Shown here: one piece after another, positions 55,699 through 64,000 of the stretch
Position numbering within the stretch: the first letter of the stretch is position 1
Layout of the letters: each line of letters starts with the position of its first letter
NCBI GenBank assembly: GCA_022842325.1
Contig: JALHPU010000003.1
Span: 62,001-126,000 of the forward strand
From: Sulfuritalea sp.
Lineage (GTDB): Bacteria > Pseudomonadota > Gammaproteobacteria > Burkholderiales > Rhodocyclaceae
Length of the DNA stretch: 64,000 bases
Reading direction: 5' to 3'
Translations under genes and position numbers: made by a program
The notes under the pieces: model-generated
The model's database searches: none
Told to the model about the DNA's origin: nothing
Seen by the model: the letters and a program-made list of their open reading frames with translations, nothing else

Positions 55699-58281
55699 TT
55701 ATGCCTCAGAGCCTCGCCGCAATTCCGGGCGAAAGATTTCGTCGGCCCTGGCCGGCGGCAGCGGATGCGAAAACAGGTAACCCTGGAACGTCTTGCAGCC
55801 GAGCTCGAGCAGGATGTCGAGCTGTGCCCGGGTTTCCACCCCCTCGGCCAGCGTCTCGAGGCCAAGGCTGCGGGCCAGGCCGATGATCGCGGTGACGATC
55901 GCGGCATCCTCGGGATCCACGGTCAGATCGCGCACGAAGCTCTGGTCCACCTTCAGCTTGTGCACCGGAAAGCGCTTCAGGTAACTCAGGCTGGAATACC
56001 CGGTGCCGAAATCGTCGATCACCAGCCGCACGCCCATGGCGGCGATCTCCTGCAGCCTGGCCTGGGTCTCCTCGATGTCGTGCATCAGGGTGCTTTCGGT
56101 GATTTCGAGCTCCAGCAGGCGGGCCGGCTGTCCCGTTTCCGCCAGGATGCGGCGCAGGGTGCCGACCAGATCCTTCTGGCGAAACTGCCGGGGCGAAAGA
56201 TTGACCGAAACCGGCATCAGCGGCCGGCCCTCCTGCTGCCATATCCGGTTCTGCCGCAGGGCTTCGCCCAGCACGAACTCGCCGATCTGCATGATCAGTC
56301 CGGTTTCCTCCGCGATCGGAATGAACTCGACCGGCTCGATCAATCCATGCTGCGGATCGTTCCACCGCACCAGTGCCTCCATGCCGCAGACGGCACGATG
56401 CGGCCAATCGATCAGCGGCTGGTAGTGCAACAGCAAGGCCCCGCTCTCGATGGCATGGCGCAGGCGGGTCTCGAGCATGAAAAAGTGCGCCGCCTGTTCG
56501 TTCATCTTGCGCGCAAAGAACTGGAAGGTATTGCGACCGGCGGCCTTGGCGTGATACATGGCCGTGTCGGCATTCTTCATGAGGGCGAACACCTCGTTGC
56601 CGTCATCGGGAAAAATGCTGATGCCGATCGATGGCGTGGCGCGCAGCTGGTGGCCGTCGATACTCACCGCCGACGCCAGGGCGCCGAGAATCTTCTCCGC
56701 GACCTGCACCGCATCGTCGGGCGAGGACATCTCGTGCAGGACGATGACGAACTCGTCGCCGCCTAGCCGCGATACCGTGTCCACCGCCCGCACCACGCTC
56801 GTCAACCGCTCTGCCACGTGCTTCAGCAGTTCATCGCCGATGGCATGGCCGAGGCTGTCGTTGACGCTCTTGAATCGGTCGAGATCGAGAAACATCACCG
56901 CAACGCGATGCCGGCCGCGCTGCGCCTGGGTCAGGGCCTGTTGCAGGCGATCATGCAACAGGGTGCGGTTGGGCAGGCCGGTCAGGCTGTCGTGATGGGC
57001 GACATGCCAGATGCGCTGTTCGGCCTGCATCCGCTCGAACACCTCTTCCTGCAGTTGCGAATTGGCGCTGGCCAGTTCGGCGGTGCGTTCGACCACCCGC
57101 TGCTCGAGCTCTTCATGGGCACGCAGCAGCGCTTCCTCCGCCTGATGGCGTTCCGTGACATCTTCGAAAATCCAGGTCAGGTCGACGCTGTCGCCCTGAC
57201 CGGCAACACGGCGACCGGTAGCGCGCACCCAGAAGGCATGACCGTCATGATGCCGCACCCGCGTCTCGCCGACATAGGTGCCACCGGCCAGGACCACCGG
57301 CATCACCTCGGCGCCGTGGCGCTGGTAGTCCTCCTCGTTGAGGTAGAAGATCCGCGTCGAACGCCCTGCCAGTTCCTCCGCCTGGTAGCCGAAGATCTCC
57401 GCCAGGCGACGGTTGCAGCGCTGGACCAGGCGGTCCCGCGCAAACAGGATGCCGACCGCCGCATTGTCGAAAATGATCTGTTGTTCGTCGTAGGCCTGCC
57501 GCGCACGCTCTTCGGCCTCGCGCGTGGCCGTGAAATCCTCCGCCAGCCAGACCGAACCGGCATGCGGGTTGGTCGCATCGAAGGCGCTGCCGCTGACCCG
57601 CAGCCAGGTCGTCCTGCCGTCGCGCCGCACATGGGCCTGTTCGCGATGATGCACCTGGCCGGCGGCAAACTCGGCATAGACCTGTTGGCCGATGCGCTCG
57701 AACTCCTCCTCGCTGGGAAACAGCCGTCGCGCCGACTGCCCCACCAGCGAGCCGGCCGGCAGCTCGAATAGATTCTCGAAACGCGGGTTGCAGCGGACGA
57801 AGACGCGATTGCGCACGACGGCAATGCCGATCAGCTCGGTGTCGAGGATGGCCGACAGTTCGCGCGTGCTGCGTTCGAGCGCATCGATCATCAAGCGGTC
57901 TTCAGCGATATCCTCGATGATCCACAGCGTGCCGTCACGCGGATGCTCGGGATCCACCGCCTTGGCCGAGACCCGACACCAGAACAGGCTGCCATTCTTG
58001 CGCTTGAGCCGGGTCTCGGCACGAAACGAACGGCCTGCCGCCAGCACCGGCCCGGCTTCGCGCCCCAGGGCCGAGTAAGCGTCCTGATCGGCATAGAGGA
58101 TCAGCGCCGACTGGTCGATGAATTCATCCAGCGCGTAGCCGAACATTTCGGCGCACAGGCGATTGGCCTGCACCAGCCGACGATTGTGGGTGAACAGGAT
58201 GCCGACCGTGGCATTCTCGAAAATCGCATTGAGTTCGAGTACGGCTTTCTTCGGCGGCAGTACGACGGAACTGCCGCTCAT
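55699..58281 (-). CDS. Triple-PAS GGDEF-EAL c-di-GMP protein
   Basis: 860 residues, soluble. Three PAS domains (about 15-130, 140-260, 265-390), a coiled coil, GGDEF (about 425-585) and EAL (about 595-850). The cyclase motif is GGDEF with an RAVD I-site five residues before it; the phosphodiesterase keeps EAL (GMEALVRW), [10 protein letters not shown] and EGVET. Both catalytic halves look intact, so net activity depends on the sensors. It starts with 4-bp overlap of the upstream dehydrogenase stop. Confidence 0.92.
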   Translation of the reverse strand: MSGSSVVLPPKKAVLELNAIFENATVGILFTHNRRLVQANRLCAEMFGYALDEFIDQSALILYADQDAYSALGREAGPVLAAGRSFRAETRLKRKNGSLFWCRVSAKAVDPEHPRDGTLWIIEDIAEDRLMIDALERSTRELSAILDTELIGIAVVRNRVFVRCNPRFENLFELPAGSLVGQSARRLFPSEEEFERIGQQVYAEFAAGQVHHREQAHVRRDGRTTWLRVSGSAFDATNPHAGSVWLAEDFTATREAEERARQAYDEQQIIFDNAAVGILFARDRLVQRCNRRLAEIFGYQAEELAGRSTRIFYLNEEDYQRHGAEVMPVVLAGGTYVGETRVRHHDGHAFWVRATGRRVAGQGDSVDLTWIFEDVTERHQAEEALLRAHEELEQRVVERTAELASANSQLQEEVFERMQAEQRIWHVAHHDSLTGLPNRTLLHDRLQQALTQAQRGRHRVAVMFLDLDRFKSVNDSLGHAIGDELLKHVAERLTSVVRAVDTVSRLGGDEFVIVLHEMSSPDDAVQVAEKILGALASAVSIDGHQLRATPSIGISIFPDDGNEVFALMKNADTAMYHAKAAGRNTFQFFARKMNEQAAHFFMLETRLRHAIESGALLLHYQPLIDWPHRAVCGMEALVRWNDPQHGLIEPVEFIPIAEETGLIMQIGEFVLGEALRQNRIWQQEGRPLMPVSVNLSPRQFRQKDLVGTLRRILAETGQPARLLELEITESTLMHDIEETQARLQEIAAMGVRLVIDDFGTGYSSLSYLKRFPVHKLKVDQSFVRDLTVDPEDAAIVTAIIGLARSLGLETLAEGVETRAQLDILLELGCKTFQGYLFSHPLPPARADEIFRPELRRGSEA

Positions 58282-59153
58282 CGCTCCGTATCCGCTCCGC
58301 TACCGGCCTCCAGCACCCGCAACAGGGAGGCCGTGTCATGCGTGCCCCAGCCGTGCGCCATCAACGCGTTCAACTGCTGCCATACCGCGACGGACACCGG
58401 CAGCGGGGCGCCGATCCGTGTCGCCTCATCCATCAGCAGCGCATAGTCCTTGTGGTGCAGGCGGGCCTCGACGCCGGCGGCAAAATCGCGCGTCGCCATG
58501 CGCCCGCCGAACACTTCGAGTACGCGCGAACCGGCCGAGCCGCCCTGCATCGCCGTCCACACTTTCGCAAAATCCACTCCGGCGCCGGCGGCCAGGCGTG
58601 CCGCCTCGGCGCAGGCCTCGATCGCCGCCACCATCACCATCTGGTTGCAGGCCTTGGCGACCTGCCCGGCGCCGACCTCGCCGACACGGACGATGGTCTT
58701 GCCCAGCACCGAAAACAGGGGTGCCAGGCGTGGCGCCAGCGCCGACTTGCCGCCCCACATGATGGCCAGCGTGGCGTTGCGCGCGCCAGTGCCGCCACCC
58801 GAAACCGGCGCATCGACAAACTCGATGCCGCGCGCCGCGTGCAGCGCCGCGATGCGTCGCGCCGCAGATGGCGCAATGGTGGAAAAGTCGACATGGATCG
58901 CACCAGGCGCCAAGCCTTCACCCAGCTGCGCGGCAAGGCTTTCGACATCGGCGCTGCCGGTCACGTTGGTAACCACGATCTCGCTCGCTACGGCCACCGC
59001 GGCGGGAGAGTCGCACCAGTTCGCGCCCTGCTCTACCAGAGAGTCGGCGCTGGTGGCACGGCGGCTCCAGACATGCAGGACGTGCCCCGCCTGCAACAAA
59101 TGGCCGGCCATCGGCGCCCCCATGGTGCCGAGGCCGATGAAACCGACGTTCAT
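58278..59153 (-). CDS. NAD(P)-dependent beta-hydroxyacid dehydrogenase (first paralogue)
   Basis: A 291-residue 6-phosphogluconate-dehydrogenase-like enzyme. Rossmann VGFIGLGTMGAPMAG, substrate DAPVSGGGTGA, and catalytic Lys in GAGQVAKACNQ. It is paralogous to the next gene (both share MNVGFIGLG at the start and the same motif order), suggesting tandem duplication. Candidate activity 3-hydroxyisobutyrate or tartronate-semialdehyde reduction. It contains two copies of the dispersed repeat within the coding sequence. Confidence 0.85.
   Translation of the reverse strand: MNVGFIGLGTMGAPMAGHLLQAGHVLHVWSRRATSADSLVEQGANWCDSPAAVAVASEIVVTNVTGSADVESLAAQLGEGLAPGAIHVDFSTIAPSAARRIAALHAARGIEFVDAPVSGGGTGARNATLAIMWGGKSALAPRLAPLFSVLGKTIVRVGEVGAGQVAKACNQMVMVAAIEACAEAARLAAGAGVDFAKVWTAMQGGSAGSRVLEVFGGRMATRDFAAGVEARLHHKDYALLMDEATRIGAPLPVSVAVWQQLNALMAHGWGTHDTASLLRVLEAGSGADTER
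58726..58748 (-). repeat. Dispersed repeat copy inside the first dehydrogenase paralogue
   Basis: Minus strand: AAGTCGGCGCTGGC, gap GCC, ACGCC. Exact core, in the gene's own reading direction, encoding KSALAPR. Confidence 0.5.
59040..59063 (+). repeat. Second dispersed repeat copy inside the first dehydrogenase paralogue
   Basis: AGAGTCGGCGCTGGT, gap GGC, ACGGCG, antisense to the gene (which reads RRATSADSL here). One core mismatch. Confidence 0.5.
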
Positions 59154-60028
59154 TGCTCGGGCGTGCTCATCTTCTCCAGCAATTGCAGGGCGGTGATCGA
59201 ATCGTTGTCGCCCATGCCGCTGCCGACGATGGCGTTGAACACCTGCGCCGTGGCTGCCGCCGAGGGCAGCATGAGGCCCATGCGGTGCGCCTCTTCCATG
59301 ATGATGCGCAAATCCTTCTGGTGCATCCAGGCCTTGAAACCGGGCTTGAAGTTGCGGTCGAGCATGCGCTGGCCGTGGTTTTCCAGGATCTTCGAATAGG
59401 CGAAGCCGCCGAGCAGGGCCTCGCGCACCTTGGCCGGGTCGACGCCGCTCTTCGCCGCGAAGTTGAAGGCCTCGGCCACCGCCAGCACGCCGACCCCGGT
59501 CAGAATCTGGTTGCAGGCCTTGGCCACCTGGCCGGCGCCGGAATCACCGATCAGCGTGACCGACTTGCCCAGCTTTTCCAGCAGCGGCCTGACCTTCTCG
59601 AAGGCGCTCGCCTTGCCGCCGACCATGATGGTCAGCGCGGCGTTGATCGCGCCCATCTCGCCACCCGACACCGGCGCGTCGACGAACTCGATGCCCATTT
59701 CCGCCAGGCGCAGGCCGATGGTGCGCGCCGCGTTCGGATTGATGGTGGACATATCGACCACGATCAGGCCAGCCTTGCCACCACTGGCGAGGCCATCGGC
59801 GCCGAGGCAGACCTTTTCCACGTCCGGCGCATCGGCCACCATGACGATCACCACCTCGGCATGCGCCGCCACCTGTGCCGGCGTGGCGTGGGTCTTGGCA
59901 TTCACCGCCGCAAACGGCGCCAGCGACTCGGGCCGCCGCGCCCACAGATGCAGCGTGTGTCCGGCCTTTTCCAGGTGCAGCGCCATCGGGCGGCCCATCA
60001 GGCCCAAACCTATGAATCCGACATTCAT
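59150..60028 (-). CDS. 2-hydroxy-3-oxopropionate reductase-like dehydrogenase (second paralogue)
   Basis: A 292-residue GarR/GlxR-like enzyme that reduces tartronate semialdehyde to glycerate. NVGFIGLGLMGRPMALHL, FVDAPVSGGEMGAINAAL, GDSGAGQVAKACNQI and KDLRIIMEEAHRMGL are all present, a better match to GarR than its neighbour. The ATG at 60028 follows GAGGAG and is one base after the stop of the DUF4202 gene. No hyi/gcl glyoxylate genes are nearby. Confidence 0.87.
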   Translation of the reverse strand: MNVGFIGLGLMGRPMALHLEKAGHTLHLWARRPESLAPFAAVNAKTHATPAQVAAHAEVVIVMVADAPDVEKVCLGADGLASGGKAGLIVVDMSTINPNAARTIGLRLAEMGIEFVDAPVSGGEMGAINAALTIMVGGKASAFEKVRPLLEKLGKSVTLIGDSGAGQVAKACNQILTGVGVLAVAEAFNFAAKSGVDPAKVREALLGGFAYSKILENHGQRMLDRNFKPGFKAWMHQKDLRIIMEEAHRMGLMLPSAAATAQVFNAIVGSGMGDNDSITALQLLEKMSTPEQ

Positions 60029-60029
60029 T

Positions 60030-60635
60030 TCATTTCTCCTCTGCAATGGCTTTGAGTATCAGCGGCACCAGCGGCTCGGGCAGCTTGATGCCGCCGCCGG
60101 TGGCAAATTCGTGGGCACGCGCCGACATCTTCTTCCAGGTCTTGCGCACGATGTCCAGCCACTTTTCCTCGCTGTATTCCGCATGCTGGCCGGCAAAGCC
60201 GAGCATGTAATGCTCGATAAACACCAGGTCGGTGACATCTTCCATCATCTGCGTGTCGGGGTTCAGCTTGAGCTGGCGCTTGCCGACCGCCATCCGTACC
60301 TTGGCGATGGTGTCGTCGTCGTAGCCGGCCTGTTTCATCAGTTCGCCAGCCGTCTCGGCGTGAAACTTGTAGAGGCCGGTACGCCAGGCCAGGTAGCCTT
60401 CCTTGGTCATCGCATAGCTGTTGCGCGGCACCGTCCAGCGCTTGATATGCTGGGCGCGCACCGCGAGTTGGGCGACTTCGCTGGCGGCCGGCGCATAGCG
60501 GCCGATCATCTCGGTCATGCGTTTGGCGTAGAGCAGCTCCTTCGGCTGGCGTTCGTCCTGGTTGGGGTCTGCGGCATTGGCGGCATCGAACAGGGCGATG
60601 GCGCGGTCGAAACGGGCTTGGTCGGCAATGGTCAT
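60030..60635 (-). CDS. DUF4202 family protein
   Basis: 201 residues matching DUF4202: RAQHIKRWTVPRNSY (His and Arg conserved), GYLAWRTGLYKFHAETAGELM, and DLVFIEHYM. The spaced His/Asp residues hint at an HD-superfamily fold. The ATG at 60635 has GAGGA upstream and avoids overlap with argJ; a longer frame to 60662 exists. Cytoplasmic. Function unknown in the family. Lies between argJ and the dehydrogenase pair on one probable transcript. Confidence 0.8.
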   Translation of the reverse strand: MTIADQARFDRAIALFDAANAADPNQDERQPKELLYAKRMTEMIGRYAPAASEVAQLAVRAQHIKRWTVPRNSYAMTKEGYLAWRTGLYKFHAETAGELMKQAGYDDDTIAKVRMAVGKRQLKLNPDTQMMEDVTDLVFIEHYMLGFAGQHAEYSEEKWLDIVRKTWKKMSARAHEFATGGGIKLPEPLVPLILKAIAEEK

Positions 60636-60642
60636 GGTGTCC

Positions 60643-61878
60643 TCAGGATCGGTAGTCGGCATTGATCTTCACGTAATCATAGGAGAAATCGCAGGTCCAC
60701 ACGGTTGCCTCGGCACTGCCGCGACCGAGGTCCACGCGCACCTTGATCTCGGCGTTCTTCATGATGCGCGAGCCGTCCTCCTCACGGTAGCTGGCGGCAC
60801 GTCCGCCGTTTTCCGAGACCAGCACTTCCTCGTTGCCCGACCCGAGCCAGACGCGCACGCCCGCGGCATCCAGATCAGCGATGCCGGCGTAGCCGATCGC
60901 GGCCAGGATCCGGCCGAGGTTGGGGTCGGAGGCGAAGAAGGCCGTCTTCACCAGCGGCGAGTGGCCGATGGCATAGCCCACCAGGCGGCATTCCGCCGCC
61001 GTGGCGCCGGCGCCGACTTCCACGGTAATGAACTTGGTCGCGCCCTCGCCGTCGCGCACGATGGCCTGGGCCAGTTCCTGCGCCACCGCGAACACCGCCG
61101 CGCGCAGCGCGGGCCAATGCGTTGATCCGGCATCAACCTGCAGCCCGGAAGCGCCGGTGGCGATGACGACGAAGGAATCGTTGGTCGAGGTGTCGCCATC
61201 GACCGTAATGCAGTTGAAGCTCTGGTCCGCCGCGTCCTTCGCCAGTTGCGCCAGCAGGTCGGCACCCATCCCGGCATCGGTGGCGACGAAACCGAGCATG
61301 GTCGCCATGTTGGGCCGGATCATGCCGGCGCCCTTGCTGATGCCGGTGACCGTGATGGTCTTGCCGCCCAGTTCGATGCGGCGCGAGGCCGCCTTGGCCA
61401 CGGTGTCGGTGGTCATGATGGCGTGCGCCGCGGCATGCCAGTTATCCGCCTTCAGGTCCGCCATGGCCGCCGGCAGGCCGGCGATCAGCCGGTCGACCGG
61501 CAGGTGTTCGAGGATCACCCCGGTCGAGAACGGCAGCACCTCGCGTGCCGCGCAACCCAGCAGCCGCGCCACGGCATCGCAGGTCTCGCGCGCGGCGCGC
61601 ATGCCCTGCTCGCCGGTGGCGGCATTGGCGATGCCGGTGTTGATCACCAGCGCGCGCAGGCTGCCGTCGCCCGCCAGATGTTCGCGGCACACCGTCACCG
61701 GCGCCGCGCAGCAGCGGTTCTGGGTGAACACCCCGGCGGCGCGGCTGCCCGGCGCCAGCTCGACCAGCGTCAGGTCGCGTCGGTCCTTCTTGCGGATGCC
61801 GGCCTCGGCGGTGCCGAGGCGCACGCCGGCGACGGGGAACAGGGCTGCGGGGGCTGGGGTGGCGTAATTGACGGGCAT
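60643..61878 (-). CDS. argJ: Bifunctional glutamate N-acetyltransferase / N-acetylglutamate synthase
   Basis: A 411-residue ArgJ that recycles acetyl groups in arginine synthesis and can also make N-acetylglutamate. The self-cleavage site AIMTTDT (new N-terminal Thr), [18 protein letters not shown], and [14 protein letters not shown] are present. The C-terminus [15 protein letters not shown] is canonical. argH lies 24 kb away, so arginine genes are scattered. A stretch [10 protein letters not shown] is encoded by a repeat-like sequence (60999-61019) but is near a conserved region. Confidence 0.95.
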   Translation of the reverse strand: MPVNYATPAPAALFPVAGVRLGTAEAGIRKKDRRDLTLVELAPGSRAAGVFTQNRCCAAPVTVCREHLAGDGSLRALVINTGIANAATGEQGMRAARETCDAVARLLGCAAREVLPFSTGVILEHLPVDRLIAGLPAAMADLKADNWHAAAHAIMTTDTVAKAASRRIELGGKTITVTGISKGAGMIRPNMATMLGFVATDAGMGADLLAQLAKDAADQSFNCITVDGDTSTNDSFVVIATGASGLQVDAGSTHWPALRAAVFAVAQELAQAIVRDGEGATKFITVEVGAGATAAECRLVGYAIGHSPLVKTAFFASDPNLGRILAAIGYAGIADLDAAGVRVWLGSGNEEVLVSENGGRAASYREEDGSRIMKNAEIKVRVDLGRGSAEATVWTCDFSYDYVKINADYRS

Positions 61879-61947
61879 GGTTGTGGCCTGCAGGCTATCG
61901 AGTTTCGGAAAACGCGCAGTTTATCCCCTTCGCTGCGCGATGCCCGG

Positions 61948-61972
61948 AAGTCGGCGCTGGCGCTACGGCGAT
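61948..61972 (+). repeat. Dispersed repeat, left boundary of the low-GC interval
   Basis: AAGTCGGCGCTGGC, gap GCT, ACGGCGATT. Matches all fixed consensus bases. Confidence 0.75.
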
Positions 61973-62072
61973 TCGCCGTGGTTGCGCGCCAGCGGGACGG
62001 CCGGAGCGCCGTCACAGGTTACGATTCCCCTGCGCAGATACCGAAAAAGTGAAATGACCCCTTTGGTTCTTT

Positions 62073-62390
62073 TCAGCTTTTCACTCTGTCGATATGTTTG
62101 TTCGCGCCGATAACGGCCCAGCAGATCAAAAAAGTCCCGACTAGGACCATCAGAACATTCGGACCATTTTCACCCATCCAGTCGTGAGCAAGTTCGAAGA
62201 GCCATCTCCAGCGCGCCAGGGGTTTGGTTTGTTATCCCGTAGCGATATCAACCGCAGCAAGTGAAACCATCCCCACACCAACAGCAAATGCAAGTCCAAA
62301 AGCAGGGTTACTTGTTAATCGCTCGTAGAACGTTCGGTTCGTCCCTCGATCACTCGCGGGCAAATCATTGGCATTAGGGTTCTTGCTCAT
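62073..62390 (-). pseudogene. Small membrane-protein frame interrupted by one in-frame TAA
   Basis: From the ATG at 62390 (AGGGGAT before it) the frame reads 52 residues (opening MSKNPNANDLPAS, helix NPAFGLAFAVGVGMVSLAAV) to a TAA at 62232-62234. The same frame then stays open for another 52 codons, beginning with QTKPLARWRWLFELAH and ending in a second helix (NVLMVLVGTFLICWAVIGA) and KHIDRVKS before TGA at 62073. Both halves look coding in composition. Either one gene broken by a nonsense change, or two small genes of which the second lacks a good start. GC content is well below the neighbours. No family recognised. Confidence 0.45.
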
Positions 62391-62551
62391 GCTGCATCCC
62401 CTGAATATTGATAACCAGCCAATGCCTTAGGGATCAGAAACATTTCGATTTTCTTTTGCACCGTTGCTCCCGCCATTAAGTCGAGAAGGAAACCGCACTG
62501 GTGCTGACTCTGGAGCATGCGTCCAGGTAGAAACCTCCGTTGAAAATGCAT
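62387..62551 (-). CDS. Possible 54-residue ORF coupled to the next small frame
   Basis: ATG at 62551, stop overlapping the next start (ATGA at 62387-62390). Predicted product MHFQRRFLPGRMLQ ... KIEMFLIPKALAGYQYSGDAA, weakly hydrophobic, no motif. There is no good ribosome binding site; the start lies 3 bp from a repeat copy. The overlap is the main support. Could be a decayed gene fragment. Confidence 0.25.
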   Translation of the reverse strand: MHFQRRFLPGRMLQSQHQCGFLLDLMAGATVQKKIEMFLIPKALAGYQYSGDAA

Positions 62552-62554
62552 AAC

Positions 62555-62578
62555 CGCCGTCCTGCCAGCGCCGACTTT
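62555..62578 (-). repeat. Dispersed repeat, right boundary of the low-GC interval
   Basis: Minus strand: AAAGTCGGCGCTGGC, gap AGG, ACGGCGG. Inverted relative to the copy at 61948. It lies 20 bp downstream of the vapC stop. Confidence 0.75.
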
Positions 62579-62598
62579 TGCATACTTCTGTCGGGACC

Positions 62599-63015
62599 TC
62601 AAACCGGCGCCGACACCTGAGGCTCCAAGCCAAGACGGCGCGCAGTCTTGGCAAAGCGCGCATCGAAGGTAGCGAGGCCGCTGCACAGACCGGACTGAGC
62701 CAGATGCAGGGCGTCGGAGAAATCCAGTCCCTGGCGATACCAGACAAGTGCCTGGCCCACTGCGGCAGCACGGTCGACGGTCAGGTTATCGACCGCGAGC
62801 ATGTCCTCGAACACGGCGGCGATATCGTCCGGCAACATCTCGTAGGCTCCGCGCAGCACCCATTCGAGTTCCTCGATCACTGTCACCGGCACGAACAGTT
62901 GCTGGCCCGATGACAGCAATGCCTGGGCGCGCTTTCTTTGTACCTTGGTCGCCGCATCGGCATCGATTTCGGTCGCAATGGCGCGGGCAAGTACATTGGT
63001 GTCCAGGGCGATCAT
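62599..63015 (-). CDS. vapC: VapC-type PIN-domain toxin ribonuclease
   Basis: 138 residues. PIN acidic residues: Asp5 (ALDTNVLAR), Glu in VIEELEWVL, Asp in DFSDALHLA, and Asp in LATFDARF. These bind Mg/Mn for RNA cleavage. The start overlaps the antitoxin stop by 4 bp (ATGA), the usual coupling. The 3' end lies 20 bp from a repeat copy. Substrate RNA unknown. Confidence 0.92.
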   Translation of the reverse strand: MIALDTNVLARAIATEIDADAATKVQRKRAQALLSSGQQLFVPVTVIEELEWVLRGAYEMLPDDIAAVFEDMLAVDNLTVDRAAAVGQALVWYRQGLDFSDALHLAQSGLCSGLATFDARFAKTARRLGLEPQVSAPV

Positions 63016-63269
63016 GGCTTGCCTTGCTTCTTCGCCACTGCCAGCCCCTGCAAGTCTTCGACTGCCAGTGGCTTGCCGCGACGGGTAACCCGGTCGAACA
63101 GGACTGATGCCGGCTTTCTCTCCCCTGCACTGTCGGCACGCACGAGTATCCCGTCCCCATTCGGTGCCAGCTCGACCCGCACACGGACGCCCGGCGCAAG
63201 CGAGACCTGCCGGCAAAGCTCGGCGGGCAACACCACTTGCCGCTTGCCCGAAAGAATCATGGTGGTCAT
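63012..63269 (-). CDS. vapB: AbrB/MazE-fold antitoxin of the VapBC module
   Basis: 85 residues with an N-terminal swapped-hairpin DNA-binding domain: MILSGKRQVVLPAELCRQVSLAPG, followed by RVRVELAPNGDGILV. The C-terminal basic/hydrophobic tail should wrap VapC. The ATG at 63269 has AGGAG nine nt upstream and is preferred over an upstream start. Probably autoregulates its own promoter. The cognate toxin follows directly. Confidence 0.9.
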   Translation of the reverse strand: MTTMILSGKRQVVLPAELCRQVSLAPGVRVRVELAPNGDGILVRADSAGERKPASVLFDRVTRRGKPLAVEDLQGLAVAKKQGKP

Positions 63270-63358
63270 GGCGGTCTCCTGCAGTTCGAATTGAGCCAGT
63301 GTAAGCCAATTACCGGCATCGTTCAACTGCGTTCAACGACCAGTTCCGATGGTTTGCA

Positions 63359-64000
63359 TCAGCGTTGCTCGCCATCGAACACCAGCCGCCACAACTCCCG
63401 CACCGCCGTGACGCGATCGCCGACTTCCTCCGGCGCCACGCGCGCCTTGGTGCCATTCAGACGCAACCCGTGCTGCATGCGGCGGTAATCGCGGTAGGCG
63501 TTGCGCACGGTTTCGGCCAATGCATCTGGAATCAGCCCGGCGTCGGCGGCCATTTTCAGCAGCGCGATGTTGCCCTTGTTGCCGGTGAGTTCGCGGTGGG
63601 CGTGGGCATAGCCCAGGACAAGGTATTGCACGATGAATTCGACATCGACCAGGCCGCCGGGATCGTGCTTGAGGTCGAACACGGTCGCGCGCAGGTCGCC
63701 GCGCGTGGCATGGGCGTCGGCCATCTTCTGCCGCATGTCGACGATCTCGGCGCGCAGCTTGGTCAGATCGCGCTGCTGGCACAGCACCTCGCAGCGGATC
63801 TTCTCGAAGGCTTCGCCGACGGCCGGATCGCCGGCAGAGAAGCGGGCGCGCGTCAGGGCCTGGTGCTCCCAGACCCAGGCGGCTTCGAGCTGGTACTGGC
63901 GGAAGGATTCCATGGAACTGACGACCAGGCCTGATTCGCCGTTGGGCCGCAGCCGCAGGTCGGTTTCGAACAACTGGCCGGCGGCGGTCTGCGCCGAGAG
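63359..64000 (-). CDS. glnE: Glutamine synthetase adenylyltransferase, C-terminal part (5' end outside window)
   Basis: The last 213 residues of GlnE, which adenylylates and deadenylylates glutamine synthetase in response to PII. Seen: LFETDLRLRPNGESGLVVSS from the second nucleotidyltransferase domain, AWVWEHQALTRAR, FDLKHDPGGLVDVEFIVQYL and the helical end with LREL-like VRELWRLVF. The frame runs through the window edge. Complete proteins have over 900 residues, so most lies beyond. Confidence 0.93.
   Translation of the reverse strand, partial: LSAQTAAGQLFETDLRLRPNGESGLVVSSMESFRQYQLEAAWVWEHQALTRARFSAGDPAVGEAFEKIRCEVLCQQRDLTKLRAEIVDMRQKMADAHATRGDLRATVFDLKHDPGGLVDVEFIVQYLVLGYAHAHRELTGNKGNIALLKMAADAGLIPDALAETVRNAYRDYRRMQHGLRLNGTKARVAPEEVGDRVTAVRELWRLVFDGEQR

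Larger units (their letters stand above)
61879..62598. other. 720-bp low-GC interval between argJ and vapC
   Basis: Clearly poorer in GC than its surroundings from about 62040 to 62545. It is bracketed by two copies of the dispersed repeat in inverted orientation (61948 and 62555). Inside, on the minus strand, lie two or three overlapping small open frames with membrane-helix segments (see the entries at 62073 and 62387). No transposase, tRNA or att-like direct repeat is seen. Confidence 0.5.

Noticed and set aside
58665..58690. A GGCGCCGACC stretch in the dehydrogenase gene as another repeat copy.
   Set aside because: It encodes the conserved GAGQVAK catalytic motif, so the similarity is explained by protein conservation.

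Overview
The window looks like chromosome from a high-GC betaproteobacterium, probably of the Rhodocyclales/Sterolibacteriaceae type. This rests on gene content and order: ampD-pilR-pilS, hemC-hemD-hemX-hemY, a polyhydroxyalkanoate phasin, GTP-type PEP carboxykinase, an indolepyruvate:ferredoxin oxidoreductase, ApaG, a monothiol glutaredoxin and a Lys/Ala-rich H1-like protein. Species is not determinable from this sequence alone. Nearly all of it is ordinary core genome. No rRNA, CRISPR array, prophage or intact insertion sequence is visible.

Layout. 1-8.7 kb: a truncated Ser/Thr kinase-UspA fusion, an exported rhodanese with a YeiH-type transporter and a 42-residue membrane peptide, a universal stress protein, a PAS-GGDEF cyclase, Pcm and a zinc alcohol dehydrogenase. 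8.7-14.4 kb: a LonB-like protease, TusE and iorAB. 14.4-17.4 kb: folD-purE-hemF-nudix; hemF carries a 34-residue in-frame insertion that looks like an intergenic repeat. 17.4-23.8 kb, minus strand: the haem operon hemCDXY, PBP7-type endopeptidase and a patatin. 23.8-29.5 kb: malic enzyme, PEP carboxykinase and an aminotransferase. 29.6-36 kb: H1-like protein, ampD, pilRS, tRNA-Pro and ispB. 36-39.6 kb: argH, a kinase with a cyclic-nucleotide domain and a fructosamine-kinase family protein. 39.6-44.5 kb: Grx4, a methyltransferase, ApaG, a class III adenylate cyclase and an orphan histidine kinase. 44.7-47.4 kb: a prepilin behind a sigma-54 promoter and a polytopic membrane protein. 47.3-53.1 kb: KefB/YbaL-type antiporter and kdsD-kdsC-lptC-lptA, followed by an enoyl-CoA hydratase where lptB is usually found. 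53.2-64 kb: phasin, YbdL, FKBP, a PAS/GGDEF/EAL protein, two paralogous beta-hydroxyacid dehydrogenases, DUF4202, argJ, a low-GC scar with small membrane ORFs, vapBC and the C-terminal part of glnE.

Themes. Second-messenger signalling is dense: an intact adenylate cyclase lies 2.8 kb from a kinase with a fused cNMP-binding domain, and two c-di-GMP proteins keep GGDEF motifs and inhibitory sites. PilS/PilR lie 10 kb from a prepilin with a good -24/-12 element. Two sulfur/Fe-S genes (tusE, grxD) share an IscR-like box. The phasin promoter is bracketed by inverted TGCA-rich sites that look like PhaR operators.

The least explained structure is a dispersed repeat of about 25 bp (core GTCGGCGCTGGC, a 3-nt gap, then ACGGCG). 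It occurs at eight intergenic loci and in at least four coding sequences. It often abuts stop codons, once forms a perfect palindrome, and once brackets the low-GC segment as an inverted pair.
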